Below are positions 1 to 7,891 of a stretch of DNA of 64,000 bases, one piece after another. The DNA is from Candidatus Omnitrophota bacterium (lineage in GTDB: Bacteria > CAIJMQ01). A program made the translations under genes and the position numbers. The first letter of the stretch is position 1. Every line of letters begins with the position of its first letter. Location of the stretch: NCBI GenBank assembly GCA_018812925.1, contig JAHJCU010000004.1, positions 529,441 to 593,440 on the forward strand, written 5' to 3'. The notes below the pieces were generated by a model. The model searched no databases, had not been told where the DNA came from, and saw nothing but the letters and a program-made list of their open reading frames with translations.

Positions 1-7
1 AAGTCAA

Positions 8-111
8 GACCCGTTAGAGATTTAAAAAACTTCCAAGTGTTCATTAACCAGATAAACAGCTATCATATTCTAAACTACTTAAACTCGATTTATTAAATCT
101 CTATACGGGTC
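8..111. repeat. Inverted repeat downstream of trpS
   Basis: The left arm (8-24, GACCCGTTAGAGATTTA) is nearly the reverse complement of the right arm (94-111), with one extra base in the right arm and about 70 AT-rich bases between. The arm core ACCCGTTAGA resembles the arms of the palindromic elements at the 3' end of tsaB and inside glcD. It lies just past the trpS stop codon and could fold at the end of the trpS transcript, but there is no T-tract, so I do not call it a terminator. Confidence 0.6.
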
Positions 112-115
112 AAGC

Positions 116-1114
116 CTAATAATAATCCAATCCCATTGCTTTTTTAACAAGGCGTAATGTCTCTTTGGCTTCCGTTTTAGTTTTTTTAGCCCCTTTATTT
201 AATATTTCTTCTACAAGCCCCGAATTGTTTTCAAACTGATTCCTTTTTTCTCTTATCGGAGCCAAAAATTCTTTTAAGGCGTTGTTCAATTTTTGTTTCA
301 CTTCAACGTCCCCTACAGTACCTTTTTTATATCTTTCTTTTAATTCCTCGACTTCTTTTTTATTTTTATTGAAAACATCGTGATATGTAAATACGGGATT
401 TCCTTTTACGTGTCCCGGGTCTGTTGGATGAATTCTTGTAGGGTCGGTATACATTTTCATAACTTTTGTTTTTACTGTTTCAGGAGAATCGGAAAGATAT
501 ATACAATTATTCAATGATTTGCTCATTTTTGCTTTACCGTCTGTTCCCACCAATGTAGCGACGTCTCCTATTAACGCTTTCGTTTCGGGGAACACTTCTC
601 CATATAAACCGTTAAATCTTCTGGCAATTTCTCTTGTAAGCTCCACGTGGGATTCTTGATCTTTGCCTACGGGGACGAGATTTGCTCTAACGACGAGAAT
701 ATCTGCGGCTTGTATAACGGGATATCCCAACAGACCATAAGAAGGATTTTCTATCTTCAAAGCTTTTATCATGTCTTTCAGAGTCGGTATTCTTTCTAAT
801 CTTGATATGCTTACCAACATCGACAAAAGTATCGCAAATTCTGAAATTTCCGGAATTTTGGATTGCACAAAAATTGTGGATTTTTCAGGGTCTATGCCTA
901 CTGAAAGATAGTCAAGAACTAAATCTTTTATATTTTGAGAAACTGTGCCTATACTTTGCGGGTCGGATTTTGTGGTGAGTGTATGCAAATCGGCAATTAT
1001 AAAGAAACATTCATATTCTTCCTGCAGTTTGACCCTGTTTCTTAAACTGCCGACATAATGTCCCAAATGCAGTTTGCCGGTAGGACGGTCGCCTGTAAGT
1101 ATTCTTTTTCGCAT
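116..1114 (-). CDS. trpS: Tryptophanyl-tRNA synthetase
   Basis: Charges tRNA-Trp with tryptophan in the cytoplasm. The 332-residue protein has the usual length of bacterial TrpRS. Both class I signatures are present: HLGH at residues 16-19 and KMSKS at 196-200. The start GDRPTGKLHLGHYVGS is characteristic of TrpRS/TyrRS. The ATG at 1114 follows a Shine-Dalgarno-like AGAAGGA. It is transcribed away from the secretion gene at 1219, so the roughly 100-base gap holds both promoters. Apparently a single-gene unit; downstream (lower coordinates) there is only the inverted repeat at 8-111. Confidence 0.97.
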   Translation of the reverse strand: MRKRILTGDRPTGKLHLGHYVGSLRNRVKLQEEYECFFIIADLHTLTTKSDPQSIGTVSQNIKDLVLDYLSVGIDPEKSTIFVQSKIPEISEFAILLSMLVSISRLERIPTLKDMIKALKIENPSYGLLGYPVIQAADILVVRANLVPVGKDQESHVELTREIARRFNGLYGEVFPETKALIGDVATLVGTDGKAKMSKSLNNCIYLSDSPETVKTKVMKMYTDPTRIHPTDPGHVKGNPVFTYHDVFNKNKKEVEELKERYKKGTVGDVEVKQKLNNALKEFLAPIREKRNQFENNSGLVEEILNKGAKKTKTEAKETLRLVKKAMGLDYY

Positions 1115-1144
1115 ATTCCTTCTCGCCGAAAAGTTCGCGTTGGG

Positions 1145-1172
1145 ATTATATCAATATGAACTTATTTTGCAA
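1145..1172 (-). promoter_or_regulatory. Probable trpS promoter
   Basis: On the minus strand TTGCAA (1172-1167) is followed after 16 bases by a perfect TATAAT (1150-1145). The expected transcription start is near 1138, giving a leader of about 24 bases with AGAAGGA before the trpS ATG. This is a match to the sigma-70 consensus, with no experimental support. Confidence 0.5.
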
Positions 1173-1218
1173 GTAATCATTTGCAAATAATTTAAAATAC
1201 TTTAATATAGGCTTTAAA

Positions 1219-2196
1219 ATGATAACTCAAAAGACATTATCTAATTTTTATCACGAGTTTGGTACGCTAATTCACGCAGGTGTAAACATCCTTCAGGTAT
1301 TGCGTTCTCTTTCAAATTCCACCTCGCATCCTCAATTAAAGAAGATAATTCGCAGCGTAACAGCAGAGATTGAAAAAGGTGCAACTCTGACCGATGCGAT
1401 GAAGGTTCATCCTAATGTTTTTTCTTCGCTACAGCTAAGAATTGTAAAAATAGGAGAAAAGTCAGGCAAATTAGACGCAAGCTTATTTAAAATTGGAGAT
1501 AATCTTGAACGCAACCACAAGATTCAGGCAAAATTGACAACAGGTTCCCTATATCCTGTTTTTTTAATTCACGCGGCGATTTTGATTCCTGCGGTTCCTA
1601 CACTTTTCTTGGACGGTTTTATGCCTTTTTTGAAAACAGTATCGGGAGCATTAATGTTCTTATACGGTTTTTTCTTTCTTATACTATTAATAGTAAAGAT
1701 TTCCAACAGAATTTATGTATTGAAAAGTTTTTCGCAGTATTTTTTTGGTTATATTCCTATCATAGGCCCGTTGATAAAAAGACTTGCTATCGCCCGTTTT
1801 ATGTGGAACTTAAGCGCGCTGCACAGTGCCGGAGAGAATATGGTAAGGGCGGTTAGCCTTGCGGCGGAAGGGTGCGGCAATATCCCTATCACAAATGCTG
1901 TTTTCAAAGTTTTACCCGACATAGAGCAAGGCGGAAGTTTAACATCAGCGTTTAGAAAGGTAAGATTTTTCCCTAGTCTTGTGATTGAAATGTTGTCCGC
2001 AGGTGAAGAGAGCGGGCAGATTGATGCTATGTTGGACAAAATAGCAGAGTACTATGAGGCGGAAAGTGATGAGATAATAAAAAGGATTATTATTATTCTG
2101 CCTATTTTAATCTACCTTGCGGTGGCGATATACATCGGGTCTATAATTATCAAATTTTATACGGGATATTTTAGCCAGATGGATGGTCTCTTCTAG
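1219..2196 (+). CDS. Type II secretion / type IV pilus inner-membrane protein (GspF/PilC family)
   Basis: Polytopic inner-membrane protein of the type II secretion or type IV pilus machine, which links the cytoplasmic ATPase to pseudopilus assembly. Two T2SF repeats are visible: residues about 5-125 (FGTLIHAGVNILQVLRSL; IGEKSGKLDASL) and about 195-315 (ALHSAGENMVRAVSLAA; AGEESGQIDAMLDKIAEYY). Hydrophobic segments follow the first repeat and end the protein. At 325 residues it is shorter than typical PilC/GspF (about 400), mostly at the N-terminus. No other secretion genes adjoin it, so whether it serves secretion or pili is open. No clear ribosome-binding site precedes the ATG; a possible -10 (TAATAT, 1203-1208) lies so close that the mRNA may be almost leaderless. 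Confidence 0.85.
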   Translation: MITQKTLSNFYHEFGTLIHAGVNILQVLRSLSNSTSHPQLKKIIRSVTAEIEKGATLTDAMKVHPNVFSSLQLRIVKIGEKSGKLDASLFKIGDNLERNHKIQAKLTTGSLYPVFLIHAAILIPAVPTLFLDGFMPFLKTVSGALMFLYGFFFLILLIVKISNRIYVLKSFSQYFFGYIPIIGPLIKRLAIARFMWNLSALHSAGENMVRAVSLAAEGCGNIPITNAVFKVLPDIEQGGSLTSAFRKVRFFPSLVIEMLSAGEESGQIDAMLDKIAEYYEAESDEIIKRIIIILPILIYLAVAIYIGSIIIKFYTGYFSQMDGLF

Positions 2197-2258
2197 AGCT
2201 TTTAATCAAAGCGGGGTTTGACATCGCGAACAATAGAAATTACAATTCGCAACTTAAA

Positions 2259-2981
2259 ATGAAAATTAAAAATTTCTCTAAAAGTAAAAATTTATCTAAG
2301 ATTTTAGGAATTCAGACATCCACTTTTATATGGAGTGTTGCCCTAATAAACGAGGAAAAAATTCTCGGCGAATATACCTTTGATTCGTACGGACGGCTTT
2401 CCAAAATATTGGTTCCGTCAATTGACGAATTGTTAAGTAAAACGGGAATAAAAAAAGAAGAAATAGAAGGCATTGCTGTTGCTAAAGGCCCCGGTTTATT
2501 TACCGGAACTAGAATGGGCATGTCTGTTGCAAAAGGTTTATCTATCGGGTTGGATATTCCAGTAGTCGGCATATCCATATTAGATGCGCTTGCTTTTAAT
2601 CTGTCGTATTGTACCTACCCAATTTGCGCTTTAATATCGTCTCGGGGACAGGATGTATTTTCGGCGTTGTATAAAGTTTCTAATCGGGGGTTTAAAAAAA
2701 TAGAAAAAGAATCAGTTTTGGATATCCAAAAGCGGCTTAAAAAAATAAGGAAACCGACGATATTTATCGGCGAAGCCGCCATAAGATATAAAGTTCTAAT
2801 AAAGAAAAAATTAGGCAAATCGGCTATTTTTGCGCCTCTAGCTTTAAATTATATACGAGCTTCGGACATTGCTTTTCAGGCGCGTGGTAAAATGAGCAAA
2901 GCTGGGAAACTTTCTTCATTGAATTTAAAAGCGCAATATTTAAGACCCGGCGTTGACCCCATTAGAAGTCCTGCCAACTGA
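2259..2981 (+). CDS. tsaB: tRNA threonylcarbamoyladenosine biosynthesis protein TsaB
   Basis: TsaB is the ASKHA-fold partner of TsaD in making t6A37 of ANN-decoding tRNAs. The 240 residues include the N-terminal ILGIQTSTFIWSVAL strand-turn and the family signature GPGLFTGTRMGMSVAKGLS (normally GPGSFTGLRIG). The other t6A enzyme in the window, TsaC, is far away at 44.5 kb. The last eight codons and the stop lie inside a palindromic element (2956-3026), so the natural C-terminus seems to have been replaced by repeat-encoded residues (DPIRSPAN). The start is the first ATG in frame; a start a few codons downstream, nearer ILGIQTS, is possible. Confidence 0.9.
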   Translation: MKIKNFSKSKNLSKILGIQTSTFIWSVALINEEKILGEYTFDSYGRLSKILVPSIDELLSKTGIKKEEIEGIAVAKGPGLFTGTRMGMSVAKGLSIGLDIPVVGISILDALAFNLSYCTYPICALISSRGQDVFSALYKVSNRGFKKIEKESVLDIQKRLKKIRKPTIFIGEAAIRYKVLIKKKLGKSAIFAPLALNYIRASDIAFQARGKMSKAGKLSSLNLKAQYLRPGVDPIRSPAN

Positions 2982-3026
2982 TATAATGGCAGGCAGTCGC
3001 CTTTGGCGACTTACTTCTAAAGGGGT
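2956..3026. repeat. Palindromic element covering the tsaB 3' end
   Basis: Arms ACCCCATTAGAAGT (2956-2969) and ACTTCTAAAGGGGT (3013-3026) enclose two hairpins: CCTGCC...GGCAGG (2970-2992) and AGTCGCCTTTGGCGACT (2995-3011). The same architecture, reverse-complemented and with the second hairpin almost identical, is inside glcD at 60499-60560. The element provides the stop codon of tsaB. Confidence 0.8.
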
Positions 3027-3049
3027 TAAATAAAAAAGAGAAAATAACA

Positions 3050-4258
3050 ATGAAAAAAAATGTATATACAGAATCGTTAAAACTGCATAAAAAATTAAAA
3101 GGCAAGCTGGAAATAATTTCTAAAGTGCCTCTTAAAACAAAAAAAGATTTATCTTTATTATATACACCCGGAGTTGCTAAACCTTCAGAAGACATTGCGA
3201 AAGATAAAGATAAATCCTATCTTTATACAGGCAGAGGTAATCTTGTAGCTGTTGTATCCGACGGCTCAGCGGTTCTTGGACTTGGCAATATCGGAGCCGA
3301 GGGCGCTATGCCGGTTATGGAAGGTAAATGTCTGCTTTTTAAAGAACTTGCGGGAGTGGATGCGTTCCCTATATGTTTGGATACGCAGGATGTTGATGAA
3401 ATATGCGAATGCATAAAACATCTTGAGCCGAGTTTTGGAGGTATAAACCTTGAAGACATTTCTTCCCCGCGTTGTTTCTTAATAGAAGAAAAATTAAAAA
3501 AGATACTTAGCATTCCCGTGTTTCATGATGATCAGCATGGCACAGCAGTTGTGGTGTTAGCCGCGTTAATTAACGCTTTAAAACTTACAAAAAGGAACCT
3601 TTCTCATGTAAAAGCTGTTATTAACGGCACAGGTGCCGCAGGCATAACAATAGCTAAACTTCTTTTGAACACAGGAGTTAAAGATATTCTAATGTGCGAT
3701 AGAAGCGGAATTATTTATAAGGGGCGAAAAGACAATATGAATTTTATAAAAGAAGAAATCGCAAAAATAACGAATAAAAAGAACCTAAAAGGCAGCTTAA
3801 AAGATGCATTTGTTTCAAGCAATTTGTTCATCGGTGTCTCAGCGCCCAATTGTGTCACCAGGCAAATGGTAAAAACAATGGAAAAAGACCCGATAATATT
3901 CGCGATGTCCAATCCTATCCCTGAAATTATGCCCGATGAAGCAAAGAAAGCAGGCGCAAGAATAATAGGTACAGGCAGGTCGGATTTTCCAAATCAGATT
4001 AACAATGTATTGGGCTTTCCCGGTATTTTTAAAGGCGCTTTTTCCGTTAGAGCAAGCGCAATAAACGAAGAAATGAAACTTGCGGCTTCATATGCAATAG
4101 CTTCACTTGTGCCCGCAAACAAATTAAGCGAAGATTATTTTATACCTTCGCCTCTTGATAAAAAAGTCTCCGCTAAAGTTGCAAAAGAAGTGGCAAAGGC
4201 GGCGATTAAATCTAAAGTTGCTCGCCTTTCGGCGAAGCAAGCGAGAATCAAAAAATGA
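3050..4258 (+). CDS. Malic enzyme (decarboxylating malate dehydrogenase)
   Basis: Converts malate to pyruvate and CO2 with reduction of NAD(P). The 402 residues match the short bacterial malic enzymes. The N-terminal catalytic domain has LLYTPGVAKPSEDIAKD, GNLVAVVSDGSAVLGLGNIG and FHDDQHGTAVVVLAAL; the C-terminal Rossmann domain has INGTGAAGITIAKLLL and IFAMSNPIPEIMPDEA. Cofactor preference cannot be decided by eye. The stop overlaps the start of the PAC2 gene (ATGA), indicating translational coupling. The last dozen residues (VARLSAKQARIKK) are encoded partly by a small hairpin (4218-4240) and look like an added tail. Confidence 0.94.
   Translation: MKKNVYTESLKLHKKLKGKLEIISKVPLKTKKDLSLLYTPGVAKPSEDIAKDKDKSYLYTGRGNLVAVVSDGSAVLGLGNIGAEGAMPVMEGKCLLFKELAGVDAFPICLDTQDVDEICECIKHLEPSFGGINLEDISSPRCFLIEEKLKKILSIPVFHDDQHGTAVVVLAALINALKLTKRNLSHVKAVINGTGAAGITIAKLLLNTGVKDILMCDRSGIIYKGRKDNMNFIKEEIAKITNKKNLKGSLKDAFVSSNLFIGVSAPNCVTRQMVKTMEKDPIIFAMSNPIPEIMPDEAKKAGARIIGTGRSDFPNQINNVLGFPGIFKGAFSVRASAINEEMKLAASYAIASLVPANKLSEDYFIPSPLDKKVSAKVAKEVAKAAIKSKVARLSAKQARIKK
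4218..4240. repeat. Small palindrome in malic enzyme 3' end
   Basis: TTGCTCGCC and GGCGAAGCAA flank a 4-base loop within the last codons of the malic enzyme. The left part recurs in the folC insertion near 50705 (CTTGCTCGCC), suggesting a short mobile palindrome family. Confidence 0.4.
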
Positions 4259-5238
4259 TAAAAATAAAATCAAGACCGAAATTGAAAAAACCTATATTAA
4301 TCGCCGCTTGGCCCGGAATGGGCGGTGTTGCTTTCAAAGCAGTTTCATATCTTATGCAGAAATTACCCGTAAAAGAATTCGCTGAAATTCCTTCAACTAC
4401 TTATTCGCCGCCAACATCAATAAGCGCAAAAAACAATATAATCCAAGCGCCATATTTTCCCCAAAACAAATTTTATTATTACAAGGATGCGGCATTAAAA
4501 AACGACATAATCCTGTTTCTCGGCGAATCCCAACCCTCATCTTCCAAACAATATGAACTTGCCCAGGAAATAGTAGCATTCGCGAAAAAACTTAAAGTAG
4601 GATTGATATATACTCTTGCGGGAATGCTTATCTATGAAGAAAAAACAGACGGATTAAAAGTCTGGGGTGTTGCCACAGATTCCAAACTTATAGATAAACT
4701 GAAAACATACGAAGTAAAACCTATGAAAGCGGCATATATAAGCGGATTAAATGGTCTTCTTTTGGGTGTGGCAAAAGAAGCGGGAATTGCCGGCGCGTGT
4801 CTTCTTGCGGAACTGCCTTTTTATGCTTTGCAAATAGAATATACTCCGTCCTGTCTTGCCGCGCTTGATGTTTTATCTAAAATGTTTAATTTAAAAATCG
4901 ATATGAAACAGATGCAAGCTTCATCCGCCGAGGCAAAAAGACAGATAAAAAAACTTATAGACCATATAAGAGAAAATCTACTCGTTGAAGAAGGAGATGA
5001 AGAGCAAGGCGAAATGGAAGGGGAGGAAGAAGAGGACACTTCTAAAAAACTTGAAAAAGAACTGGGCATAAGTTCCGAAATCTCGCCCCAAGTAAAATAT
5101 AGAATAGAAAAACTATTTGACGTTTCCAAAAAAGACACTAAAAAAGCGTTGGAACTAAAAGCGCTTTTAGATAAATGGGAGCTTTTCAAACACTACGAAG
5201 ATAGATTTTTGGATTTGTTTAAGAAGGAAAATCAGTAG
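4255..5238 (+). CDS. PAC2-family protein (proteasome assembly chaperone-like)
   Basis: PAC2 fold protein of unknown bacterial function; the family is named for the eukaryotic proteasome-assembly chaperone 2. The opening KPILIAAWPGMGGVAFKA is the signature, and GLIYTLAGML, then ISGLNGLLLGVAKEAGI and CLLAELPFYA follow in the usual order. After about residue 225 comes a highly charged acidic stretch (EEGDEEQGEMEGEEEEDT) and a helical tail. It is translationally coupled to the malic enzyme by a 4-base overlap. Its last seven codons (FKKENQ and stop) are duplicated exactly at 6659-6679, on the far side of the nucleotidyltransferase cassette. Confidence 0.85.
   Translation: MIKIKSRPKLKKPILIAAWPGMGGVAFKAVSYLMQKLPVKEFAEIPSTTYSPPTSISAKNNIIQAPYFPQNKFYYYKDAALKNDIILFLGESQPSSSKQYELAQEIVAFAKKLKVGLIYTLAGMLIYEEKTDGLKVWGVATDSKLIDKLKTYEVKPMKAAYISGLNGLLLGVAKEAGIAGACLLAELPFYALQIEYTPSCLAALDVLSKMFNLKIDMKQMQASSAEAKRQIKKLIDHIRENLLVEEGDEEQGEMEGEEEEDTSKKLEKELGISSEISPQVKYRIEKLFDVSKKDTKKALELKALLDKWELFKHYEDRFLDLFKKENQ
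5218..5238 (+). repeat. Direct repeat, left copy (21 bp)
   Basis: This 21-base stretch (TTTAAGAAGGAAAATCAGTAG) is the 3' end of the PAC2 gene and recurs exactly at 6659-6679. The two copies bracket the nucleotidyltransferase cassette, so it behaves like an integration-site duplication, although no integrase gene is present. Confidence 0.8.
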
Positions 5239-5241
5239 GAG

Positions 5242-5919
5242 TTAGAAGGATTCCGAAACTTTTTGAGCCGCTTTTTGTAATTGGGGATTAGCCAAAGCTA
5301 AAACTTTCTTTTTGACCACTCTTGAGAAATATTCTTTCTCCGTCTTGTTTAATTTCTCTCCTCTAAGTTTCTTCAAAAATAACTCTTTCTGCTTGGGAGA
5401 AAAAACTTGCGACAAGGCATACTCAAGTCCTAATTCATCTTTAGCAGAAAGTAATTCGTTTAATGTTGTCTTTGATTGGCTAAAATAATAATTTTCAAAT
5501 GCGGTTTTTAATCGTTCTGCGGACATTTCACGACCGCCAACATTGAAGTTTCCGTTGTTCCGGAGTTTTTCTAAGAAATCAGAAAACTTATTTTTCTTAT
5601 CCTGTGAAAGCGATTTATAAAATTGAACAGCCCAAAAAAATTTCAAGTTAAAGCACCTATAAACCGCTAATGACATTAACATAAGCAAGTCAAAAGATGA
5701 TTTGTCGGAAGGATTGAAGAGATTGCGATTAACTTCATCATAATTAAATAATTCTTTTTCTGTGCTATTGGCTAATACAACAGGAAACCCTTCCCAAAGG
5801 CGAAGGTCTTGTGACTTCACCATATCAGCTAAAGTTAAATTTGCATTCTGGTTTTCTTCAACACCAAGCAAAGAAAAGCCCAACGCTCCAACTCTCTTTA
5901 AAAGTTCATCATTTCCCAT
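5242..5919 (-). CDS. Unknown protein, partner of nucleotidyltransferase
   Basis: I do not recognise this 225-residue soluble protein. It is translated from a start that overlaps the end of the upstream nucleotidyltransferase gene by 11 bases, so the two form one operon and probably a functional pair. It is mostly helical; a region near residues 10-55 (GALGFSLLGVEENQNANLT) is followed by LWEGFPVVLANSTEKELF, and the C-terminus (GEKLNKTEKEYFSRVVKKK) looks like a basic helix-turn-helix-like segment. By position it could be the antitoxin or toxin of a type IV-like module. It lies entirely between the two 21-bp direct repeats. Confidence 0.6.
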   Translation of the reverse strand: MGNDELLKRVGALGFSLLGVEENQNANLTLADMVKSQDLRLWEGFPVVLANSTEKELFNYDEVNRNLFNPSDKSSFDLLMLMSLAVYRCFNLKFFWAVQFYKSLSQDKKNKFSDFLEKLRNNGNFNVGGREMSAERLKTAFENYYFSQSKTTLNELLSAKDELGLEYALSQVFSPKQKELFLKKLRGEKLNKTEKEYFSRVVKKKVLALANPQLQKAAQKVSESF

Positions 5920-6499
5920 CGATTAACCCTTCTTTCTTAAACATATTTTTAAAATGCTCGAAATTTTTATTTACTTTATCTTCCGAAATATCAAAAGATG
6001 CTGTTTCTCTAAACCGTTTCTCCAAATATTTAAGGTCTATATCTTTCCTTTTGTTTTTTATCAAAAGCAAACAATCTTCTATGTCTATTGTGTCAGCTCT
6101 AAATATCTTGCTTATAATAATGTCATAGTAATTCAAAATTCCCAGATAAATTCTGCTAAACTCTTTTACAAGAATATGATTACCTTTTTCCAAAGGCGAT
6201 TCTAATAATTCCGTAGTATGTATGGCTTTTCCTCTGAATAAATCAAATATAAAACCATCATCTCTTTTCCATCCCCAGCCGCTAGCAGATTTGTAACCTA
6301 ACTGTTTCAAAGTGCTTGTAAGATAAGCGTGTTCATATACATTCGGCACGATAAGGTCAATATCCTTAGTAGACGGCTTGACGCCCAAAAGCGTAAGCGC
6401 AGTTCCGCCGCATGCAATTAGATGGACTTTCCTTTTTAGGAAACTATCCCAAACAGCAATCCTATCTAATAATCCCTGTTTATCTATTCTATATTCCAT
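5909..6499 (-). CDS. Nucleotidyltransferase-fold protein (DUF6036/AbiEii-like)
   Basis: Predicted nucleotidyltransferase of 196 residues. The motif IACGGTALTLLGVKPSTKDIDLIVP (residues about 28-52, split here as GGTALTLLG and KDIDLIVP) matches the GG/GS...DxD core of minimal NTases found in AbiEii and DUF6036 toxin-antitoxin systems. Residues ILNYYDIIISKIFRADTID fit the conserved helix after the catalytic core. It is first in a two-gene operon with the gene at 5242-5919. Its start codon overlaps the first of three 22-bp-spaced operator half-sites, implying autoregulation. Function as a toxin is inferred from family and context. Confidence 0.72.
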   Translation of the reverse strand: MEYRIDKQGLLDRIAVWDSFLKRKVHLIACGGTALTLLGVKPSTKDIDLIVPNVYEHAYLTSTLKQLGYKSASGWGWKRDDGFIFDLFRGKAIHTTELLESPLEKGNHILVKEFSRIYLGILNYYDIIISKIFRADTIDIEDCLLLIKNKRKDIDLKYLEKRFRETASFDISEDKVNKNFEHFKNMFKKEGLIDGK

Positions 6500-6567
6500 A
6501 CAATTATTTGTATATATTCATACAATTTCTTGTATGCAATCATACAATATAGTTTATTTGTTGTCAA
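6497..6567 (-). promoter_or_regulatory. Promoter and 22-bp-spaced operators of the nucleotidyltransferase operon
   Basis: On the minus strand TTGACA (6567-6562), 17 bases, then TATGAT (6544-6539) make a strong promoter. The word CATACAA starts at 6497, 6519 and 6541, exactly 22 bp apart. The first two are followed after 4 bases by an inverted partner (TTGTATA 6508-6514; TTGTATG 6530-6536), giving two palindromic operators plus a half-site that overlaps the -10 box. This is typical of autorepressed toxin-antitoxin operons. Confidence 0.65.
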
Positions 6568-6658
6568 GAGCAGAAATTTACCTAATATATTGGTTTATTT
6601 TATGAATTTTGTTTGGTAAAGAAAGATAAAAAGCAGGTCAACCTCGCCGAAAACTGGT

Positions 6659-6679
6659 TTTAAGAAGGAAAATCAGTAG
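6659..6679 (+). repeat. Direct repeat, right copy (21 bp)
   Basis: Exact copy of 5218-5238. Here it is not in a gene; the reading frame that ends the PAC2 protein in the left copy is not preceded by PAC2 sequence. It marks the right edge of the inserted cassette. Confidence 0.8.
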
Positions 6680-6696
6680 AGGTTATTAATTAACAG

Positions 6697-6963
6697 TTAT
6701 TTTGAGGTAAGGGAGCCAGCTGTTTGAAGGGCTATACCTACCGCTGTTATAAAAATACCAAAATAAAAAGAAATATCCGAAATTTTTCTTAGTGTTTCTT
6801 TTCTATTCCATTCAGCACTATTTTCTGGTGGAGCAAATATGCCAACACCCAAACTGGTTTTACCCATTACTTGTAAATTGTAGTAGTTAGAGAAAAATGC
6901 AAGCAGTAAACCAATAAATAGTAATATACTTCCTGTTAAAATTAACCGTTTAGATTTATTCAT
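6697..6963 (-). CDS. Small membrane protein, two predicted helices
   Basis: Unrecognised 88-residue protein. Two hydrophobic stretches, LILTGSILLFIGLLLAFFS (residues about 7-25) and ISFYFGIFITAVGIALQTAG (about 64-83), imply a hairpin in the membrane with a short loop between. It is the last of three closely spaced minus-strand genes (7754 to 6697), which may be co-transcribed. No function can be assigned. Confidence 0.5.
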   Translation of the reverse strand: MNKSKRLILTGSILLFIGLLLAFFSNYYNLQVMGKTSLGVGIFAPPENSAEWNRKETLRKISDISFYFGIFITAVGIALQTAGSLTSK

Positions 6964-6981
6964 GTTCTACTCTTCTCATTC

Positions 6982-7173
6982 TTACTCCATAACTTCTGGT
7001 TTCCACTCTATAATTGGCTTTTGTGCTTTCCACCTTGCTTCACCACTTAGTTCTGGCTTGTAATTCTGGTCAACCATTAATTCAAAAGCTCCTTTAGGGC
7101 AAACCATTACCCATAATCTTGGAAGAAATGGAGAAAAGATTCCAGTAACGTAATCTATAATACGAAGTATCAT
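6982..7173 (-). CDS. Small hypothetical protein
   Basis: Unrecognised 63-residue protein. The N-terminal half is hydrophobic and aromatic (IIDYVTGIFSPFLPRLWVMV) and the C-terminal half is polar and Trp/Pro-rich. The ATG overlaps the stop of the gene at 7170-7754 by four bases, which supports it being translated. No family assignment. Confidence 0.45.
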   Translation of the reverse strand: MILRIIDYVTGIFSPFLPRLWVMVCPKGAFELMVDQNYKPELSGEARWKAQKPIIEWKPEVME

Positions 7174-7754
7174 CTTCCAAATGATAGGAATAGATACTTT
7201 GCATGTTTTTCATAATGCCTTTTGGTCCAAAAAATTATTACTTCTTCGTTTTGTTTTATTGTTCTTTCTTTGAAGGCTAACCATAAATGTAGAAAATCCA
7301 TTTTATGAGAAATAAATCCTGTTATTTTCTTGGGTGTTTTCCTACATTCTAAAGTAACAGATGCGTAAGGAATTGCTTTGGGAGCTATTACTCTCCCCCC
7401 TTTAATTGAACTTAATAACGGGCAAAAAGAAGTAACCCGGCAAGCTTCTCCATCAATCACGCTCCACTGACTATCTCTAAGGAAAGTAATCCCTGAATCA
7501 TCTTCAAAAACTATATCTGATACTCGTCCTTTCCCTATACGGAGTAGTTTTAGAATGAGAGGACAGTCGGTTGTTGCATTTATTAAACGGCTAATACTAT
7601 TGAGATAATTTGGTTCTTTTTCTACAAGCTTCCTATTTGCAGTTTCCTCAATTATTCCAAGTTTTTTCCCCTTATTGACAAAATCTGTAAAAAGGTCCAT
7701 CCGCACTTTATTTAAAACAACAGCATGAGCTCTTTCCCATCTATCATTTTTCAT
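7170..7754 (-). CDS. Hypothetical protein
   Basis: Unrecognised 194-residue soluble protein. The first third is helical and charged; the middle (VSDIVFEDDSGITFLRDSQW) looks like beta structure; the end is aromatic and basic (EVIIFWTKRHYEKHAKYLF). It heads the three-gene group 7754 to 6697 and is coupled to the next gene through an overlapping stop/start. The group sits between the inserted NTase cassette and alkD, so it may also be accessory. No catalytic motif was found. Confidence 0.5.
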   Translation of the reverse strand: MKNDRWERAHAVVLNKVRMDLFTDFVNKGKKLGIIEETANRKLVEKEPNYLNSISRLINATTDCPLILKLLRIGKGRVSDIVFEDDSGITFLRDSQWSVIDGEACRVTSFCPLLSSIKGGRVIAPKAIPYASVTLECRKTPKKITGFISHKMDFLHLWLAFKERTIKQNEEVIIFWTKRHYEKHAKYLFLSFGR

Positions 7755-7770
7755 ATTTTTTCCAGTCTAT

Positions 7771-7891
7771 CACGTAATGAATTGTTACACAATTCAAACG
7801 TGGCTTTGCGTTTTATTTCTCCACCACGTAAAAAAACTTCGTTTTTAACGTGGTAGGCACGTTTTAATTGCTTCGCAATTAATTACGTGCC
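7771..7891. repeat. Three consecutive hairpins sharing ACGTG arms
   Basis: Three palindromes lie head to tail: 7771-7802 (CACGT...ACGTG with inner GAATTGT/ACAATTC), 7823-7853 (ACCACGT...ACGTGGT) and 7856-7891 (GGCACGT...ACGTGCC with inner AATTGC/GCAATT). The last overlaps the 3' end of alkD and encodes its final residues. A related arrangement with CCCGT/ACGGG arms occurs inside lnt at 55521-55573. Confidence 0.7.

Noticed and set aside
5811-6205. Plus-strand frames within the nucleotidyltransferase operon
   Set aside because: They are opposite-strand shadows of the two well-supported minus-strand genes.
7771-7802. Rho-independent terminator upstream of the 7754 gene
   Set aside because: The stem is not followed by a T-tract on either strand and it belongs to a row of related repeats.
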